Shown here: one piece after another, positions 60,468-64,000 of the stretch
Position numbering within the stretch: position 1 is the stretch's first letter
Layout: every line of letters begins with the position of its first letter
Assembly (NCBI RefSeq): GCF_044962685.1
Contig: NZ_JBBKTX010000010.1
Coordinates: forward strand, 1-64,000
Source of the DNA: Oceanobacter antarcticus
Lineage (GTDB): Bacteria > Pseudomonadota > Gammaproteobacteria > Pseudomonadales > Oceanobacteraceae
Reading direction: 5' to 3'
DNA: 64,000 nt
Position numbers and translations under genes: made by a program
The notes under the pieces: generated by a model
Told to the model about the DNA's origin: nothing
The model's database searches: none
What the model saw: only the letters and a program-made list of their open reading frames with translations

Positions 60468-61943
60468 TTAGCCGCGATGCCGGTCTTCCATGCGGCGCAG
60501 AAACTCCGCCATAATCTCGTGGTAAAGCGCTGCTCCGAGTGACAGATCTTCCACTTCGCTGTCGATACTGGGGTTGTCGTTCACTTCAATAACCACCACC
60601 CGGCTGCCGCTTTGCTTGATGTCGACACCGTAGAGGCCATCACCAATCAGGCGAGTGGCGCGCAGGGCGATATCCAGTACATCACGCGGGACATCATAGG
60701 TCGGCATGGTTTCAAAACCGCCAGAATCCACTGAGCCAGTGTGGTGTTGGTAGATCTGCCAGTGATCCTTCACCATAAAGTAACGGCAGGCGAACAGTGG
60801 CTTGTTGTTCAGTACGCCAATACGCCAATCGTAGTCGGTGAACATGTACTCCTGAGCCAGTACCAGTGCGGATTTTTGCCGCAGCTGTTTCAGCCCGGTT
60901 TCCAGTTCCTTGCGATCACTGACCTTGATCACGCCACGTGAAAACGCCCCGTCGGGTGTTTTCAAAACCATCGGAAAGCCTAACGACTGTTCCAAATCCT
61001 GCAATACGGCTTCGGATTGCTGGCTGATGATTCGGGTCGCAGGGGTGCCAATACGATGTGTCTTGAGCAAGTCGGCGAGGTACACCTTGTTGGTACAACG
61101 TAATATCGATGTCGGGTCATCCATAACAACCAGGCCTTCAGCTTCGGCTTTTTTGGCGAAGCGGTAGGTATGGTGGTCGATGTTGGTGGTCTCGCGGATA
61201 AACAGGCCGTCGTATTCTGGCAGGCGCATGTAATCCTTTTTACCGATCAACGAGACGTTGATGCCCAGGCGCTTGCCAGCCCGTACAAAGCGGGCGATGG
61301 CGTTTCGATCGCTGGGCGGCATTGCTTCGTCCGGGTTCACCAGCATGGCCAGATCAAAGCGGTAACGCTTGCGAGTACGAGGCTTGCGCCACAGCAGGTT
61401 GGAGTACTGATCGACCGCATCGGCAAAATCGGTTTGATCCTGTTCGGTTTTAAGATCGCCCAACGCCAGTACTCGAATTCGGTCGACGGTCCAGCTGGTT
61501 TGCTTGCGTAAGCGCACTTCCAGAATTGGCGCGGCAAAACGCTCAAACAATTGTTTGCCTAACGATGCCAGGGCGCTGATCGGGGTTCTGCCAAAAAACA
61601 GCCGAAATACCAGCTCGGTGCCACTGTCGTCCAGTTGCCGGGCGAGTTTGTCGATGCTCTGCTCCAATCCTTCCAGCTGCAATGAGGTCAGGGCTTTACG
61701 GCGCACATCATTAAATACCGTAATGGACGGAATGATGTGATGGCCTCGGGCTTCTGCCAGCAAGGACGCATAGTAGCCACGGCCCAGTGCGTGGCTGTTG
61801 CGACAGCAGTTGATAACCCGCACCTTGTTGTCCGAGGTCTCGGTAGGCAACGCCAGGTATTGATCGAACGAAATAACGTCTTTACTCGGGAAGTAGGGTG
61901 CCCAGTCGTTCAGGTCATCAACAACGACGTAATACGCAGGCAT
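60468..61943 (-). CDS. RimK-like ATP-grasp ligase with RLAN domain
   Basis: A 491-residue ATP-grasp protein. The N-terminal ~200 residues (starting YYVVVDDLNDWAPYFPS) match the RimK-like ATP-grasp N-terminal (RLAN) domain; the C-terminal half is the ATP-grasp ligase (FPMVLKTPDGAFSRGV, GLYGVDIKQSG, VIEVNDNPSID). RimK-type enzymes add amino acids, often glutamate, to a protein or small-molecule C-terminus. This longer RLAN class occurs beside acetyltransferase and peptidase genes, as here, where a GNAT-C39 fusion is divergent. The substrate is unknown. Confidence 0.88.
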   Translation of the reverse strand: MPAYYVVVDDLNDWAPYFPSKDVISFDQYLALPTETSDNKVRVINCCRNSHALGRGYYASLLAEARGHHIIPSITVFNDVRRKALTSLQLEGLEQSIDKLARQLDDSGTELVFRLFFGRTPISALASLGKQLFERFAAPILEVRLRKQTSWTVDRIRVLALGDLKTEQDQTDFADAVDQYSNLLWRKPRTRKRYRFDLAMLVNPDEAMPPSDRNAIARFVRAGKRLGINVSLIGKKDYMRLPEYDGLFIRETTNIDHHTYRFAKKAEAEGLVVMDDPTSILRCTNKVYLADLLKTHRIGTPATRIISQQSEAVLQDLEQSLGFPMVLKTPDGAFSRGVIKVSDRKELETGLKQLRQKSALVLAQEYMFTDYDWRIGVLNNKPLFACRYFMVKDHWQIYQHHTGSVDSGGFETMPTYDVPRDVLDIALRATRLIGDGLYGVDIKQSGSRVVVIEVNDNPSIDSEVEDLSLGAALYHEIMAEFLRRMEDRHRG

Positions 61944-62241
61944 GGCACATGGTCCTCAGGAATATGAATAATGGTGAAAAGTCGGTGGCGAACAGACGGA
62001 AATACCGTAACGGTGACGCATGGTGAGGCCTGCCGCCTGCGACGTATAACGAAATTTTCTTGTTTTGTAGAGCAAGAAATTCTGATGTTACCTGGAGGGC
62101 ACCAGTGTCAGACTGTCGGGCAGATTTCAAACCTGAATTCAAAACCAGAGTGTTTGAATTAATGGCGCTACACCTCGGCGCTTAATGCTCACCTATCATC
62201 TGTACATGGCGCTTTGTTCTTGCTTCCTTCCGGATTTAATA
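61944..62241. promoter_or_regulatory. Divergent spacer of the ATP-grasp / GNAT-C39 pair
   Basis: This 298-bp region must carry both promoters. It contains a 63-codon frame at 61971-62162 and a 20-codon frame at 61964-62026 preceded by AGGAA; neither has a recognisable family, but either could encode a small peptide. No inverted repeat stands out. Confidence 0.4.
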
Positions 62242-63348
62242 ATGACCGACTTTTTGATTCGTCCTGCCGTTGAGGCTGATCTGGCTCAGCTGGTATTGCT
62301 GGAAAACAGCGCCTTTACCACCGATCAATTATCGCGCCGCAGTTTTCGCCATTTTATTCGTCATGCCCATGCCAGTGTACTGGTTGCCGAGCAGGCCGGT
62401 GAAATGGCCGGGTATGTGCTGGTGTTATACCGTCGGGGAACCTGGCTGGCCCGTGTGTATTCGTTGGCGGTGGCGTTGCGGTTTCGGGGCCAGCGGCTGG
62501 GCCAACAGTTGATGGCGGTGGCCGAGCAGGCGGCCGAACAACACGATTGTGCGTTTGTACGCCTGGAAGTCAGCGTATGTAATACCGTCGCCTGCCAGCT
62601 TTACCAGGCAACTGGTTTTAAAACCATTGCCCGTTTACCGCAGTATTACGCCAATGGTGATGATGGTGTGCGGATGGAAAAAGCCTTGTATCGCAAGCGC
62701 AGCAATCCTGTGCGACCCACGACCTACTACGAGCAGACGACGGATTTTACCTGTGGCCCGGCCAGTTTGATGATGGGTTTACACAGTCTGAACCCGGAGT
62801 ACCGCATGAGCCGCCGGGAGGAGCTGCAAATCTGGCGCGAGGCCACCACCATTTTTATGACTACGGGTCATGGAGGCTGCTCGCCCCATGGGCTGGCGCT
62901 CAGTGCCTACCAGCGCGGTGCCCAGGTACGTTTGTACGTCAGTCATAACGGTGTGCCTTTTATCGATGGTGTACGGGATGATCACAAAAAAGCGGTGATT
63001 GAACTGGTGCATCAGGATTTTGTTGAGCGGCTGGCCGATACCACCGTGACCCTGGTCGAACAGTCGCTGACACTGGAACAATTACGCCAGCATCTACAAC
63101 AAGGTGAGGTACTGGTTTGCCTGATCAGTACTTGGCGCTTGAACCGCAATCGGGCGCCACACTGGGTGGTGGTGACCTTTGCCGATGAGGACTATGTGTA
63201 CTTGACCGATCCGGATTTTGAGAAGGAAGAAGGCCAAAGCAGCACTGACTTTATCGATGTTCCAATCCGGCATGATGAATTTATTCATATGGCGTCGTTC
63301 GGGCGTCAGCGGCTGAAGTGCACACTGGTGCTGTCGCGTGCGCTGTAA
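62242..63348 (+). CDS. GNAT acetyltransferase fused to a C39-like peptidase
   Basis: A 368-residue two-domain protein. The GNAT part (1-150) has the acetyl-CoA loop LRFRGQRLGQQLM and resembles RimI-type N-acetyltransferases. The second part (about 158-368) is a C39-like cysteine peptidase with C171 (DFTCGPASLMM), H307 (APHWVVV) and D323 (LTDPDF) as the triad. The ATG at 62242 gives the GNAT start (MTDFLIRPAVEAD); a longer upstream frame exists. It is divergent from the RimK-like ligase gene. Acetylation plus cleavage in one protein implies a peptide or protein substrate. Confidence 0.88.
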   Translation: MTDFLIRPAVEADLAQLVLLENSAFTTDQLSRRSFRHFIRHAHASVLVAEQAGEMAGYVLVLYRRGTWLARVYSLAVALRFRGQRLGQQLMAVAEQAAEQHDCAFVRLEVSVCNTVACQLYQATGFKTIARLPQYYANGDDGVRMEKALYRKRSNPVRPTTYYEQTTDFTCGPASLMMGLHSLNPEYRMSRREELQIWREATTIFMTTGHGGCSPHGLALSAYQRGAQVRLYVSHNGVPFIDGVRDDHKKAVIELVHQDFVERLADTTVTLVEQSLTLEQLRQHLQQGEVLVCLISTWRLNRNRAPHWVVVTFADEDYVYLTDPDFEKEEGQSSTDFIDVPIRHDEFIHMASFGRQRLKCTLVLSRAL

Positions 63349-63481
63349 CACGATTCAGTTCCGGCAAGATTGGAATAATAGAGTGTTGCAGAGTGTTGCT
63401 GCTCGCAGGCTGGGCAAGTGATGTCACAACCGACATACTGAAGGTATGTGCAAGGTCGCCCGCCAGAATAAAGGAATCGTC

Positions 63482-64000
63482 ATGTCCAAGCCGTTAACCA
63501 TCGATTTTGTCTCTGATGTTGTCTGTCCCTGGTGCGCCATTGGCCTCGCCAGTCTGACTCGGGCGCTGCAACAGTTGGGCGATGAAGTCGATGCAACCAT
63601 TCGTTTCCATCCCTTTGAACTGACACCCGACATGGGCAGTGACGGCGAATACGTAGTGCCGTATCTGTCGAGCAAATACGGCATCAGTCTGGAGCAGGTT
63701 GCCGCAAGCCAGGCGCAGATTACCGCACGGGGTCAGGATGTCGGGTTTGTTTTTGACTTTCGTGACGACAGTAAAAAATGGAATACCTTCAAGGCTCACC
63801 GGTTGTTGCACTGGGCCGGGTTGCAAGGTGAGGGTGACCAGCTGGCGTTAAAGCAAGCATTGCTGCTGGCCTACTTTACCCACAATCAAAACCCGGATGA
63901 TATTGACCTGCTGTGTGACATTGCAACACAGGTCGGACTGGATAGTGCTGCCGCCCGAACTGTACTGGAAAGTAATCAGTACGCGGATGACGTACTGGAT
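63482..64000 (+). CDS. DsbA-family thiol oxidoreductase (FrnE type), partial
   Basis: The gene runs off the right edge after 173 codons. It has the thioredoxin-like active site VVCPWCAIG (C15-P-W-C18), HPFELTPDM, and the helical insertion typical of the cytoplasmic FrnE/DsbA-like family. No signal peptide is present, so a cytoplasmic role is likely. AAAGGA precedes the ATG. A small hairpin (ACATAC 63433-63438 / GTATGT 63444-63449) lies in the spacer upstream. Confidence 0.88.
   Translation, partial: MSKPLTIDFVSDVVCPWCAIGLASLTRALQQLGDEVDATIRFHPFELTPDMGSDGEYVVPYLSSKYGISLEQVAASQAQITARGQDVGFVFDFRDDSKKWNTFKAHRLLHWAGLQGEGDQLALKQALLLAYFTHNQNPDDIDLLCDIATQVGLDSAAARTVLESNQYADDVLD

Overview
The window reads as chromosomal DNA of a free-living, probably marine gammaproteobacterium of the Oceanospirillales/Pseudomonadales type. 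Support: the order folP-glmM-tpiA-secG-tRNA-Leu-rimP-nusA-infB-rbfA-rpsO-pnp, the yhbY/rlmE-ftsH block with a DUF4149 gene as in Pseudomonas, fabA beside a PA3286-like ketoacyl synthase, and an exopolysaccharide export block in the order of the Vibrio vpsL-vpsM-vpsN-vpsO-vpsP genes. A genus cannot be named from the sequence alone.

Region 1 (1-22.8 kb) is a surface-polysaccharide locus. An AT-rich acyltransferase gene and a leftward rmlB/O-acetyltransferase/alginate-lyase-like set flank an IS5-type insertion sequence. Rightward genes then supply a glycosyltransferase, dTDP-rhamnose (rmlACD), GDP-mannose (manC and a phosphomannomutase) and UDP-glucuronate (ugd), followed by a beta-CASP metallo-hydrolase and the initiation/export block: WcaJ-like initiating transferase, outer-membrane barrel, Wza-like export protein, Wzc-like tyrosine kinase and a VpsP-like small protein. 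No flippase or polymerase lies in the window.

Region 2 (22.8-40.7 kb) is housekeeping: fabA, a KAS III-type synthase, yhbY, rlmE, ftsH, folP, glmM, tpiA, secG, tRNA-Leu(GAG), and the translation/RNA-decay group rimP-nusA-infB-rbfA-rpsO-pnp. It has rich RNA regulation: tandem attenuator-like hairpins before rimP, a structured rpsO leader and a long RNase III-type hairpin before pnp. truB, normally between rbfA and rpsO, is missing; only what looks like a decayed 3' scrap remains.

Region 3 (40.7-64 kb) is mixed. It holds a full-length phosphoketolase relative that has lost its catalytic motifs, a succinate/acetate CoA-transferase, leuA divergent from an Lrp-type regulator, an orphan histidine kinase, a SUI1 factor, an orphan ExbB-like channel, tadA, a YdcH-like protein, a group II intron maturase remnant, an MFS transporter, a 265-bp MITE, a zinc-ribbon protein, phospholipase A, a COG3199 kinase-like protein, a DUF1800/DUF1501 pair, cytochrome b561, a RimK-like ATP-grasp protein divergent from a GNAT-C39 peptidase fusion, and the start of a DsbA-family gene.

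The observations most worth following are the degenerate phosphoketolase; the IS that appears to have inserted into itself, together with a MITE carrying the same ends and 4-bp target duplications; the loss of truB from its operon; and the ATP-grasp/GNAT-C39 pair.
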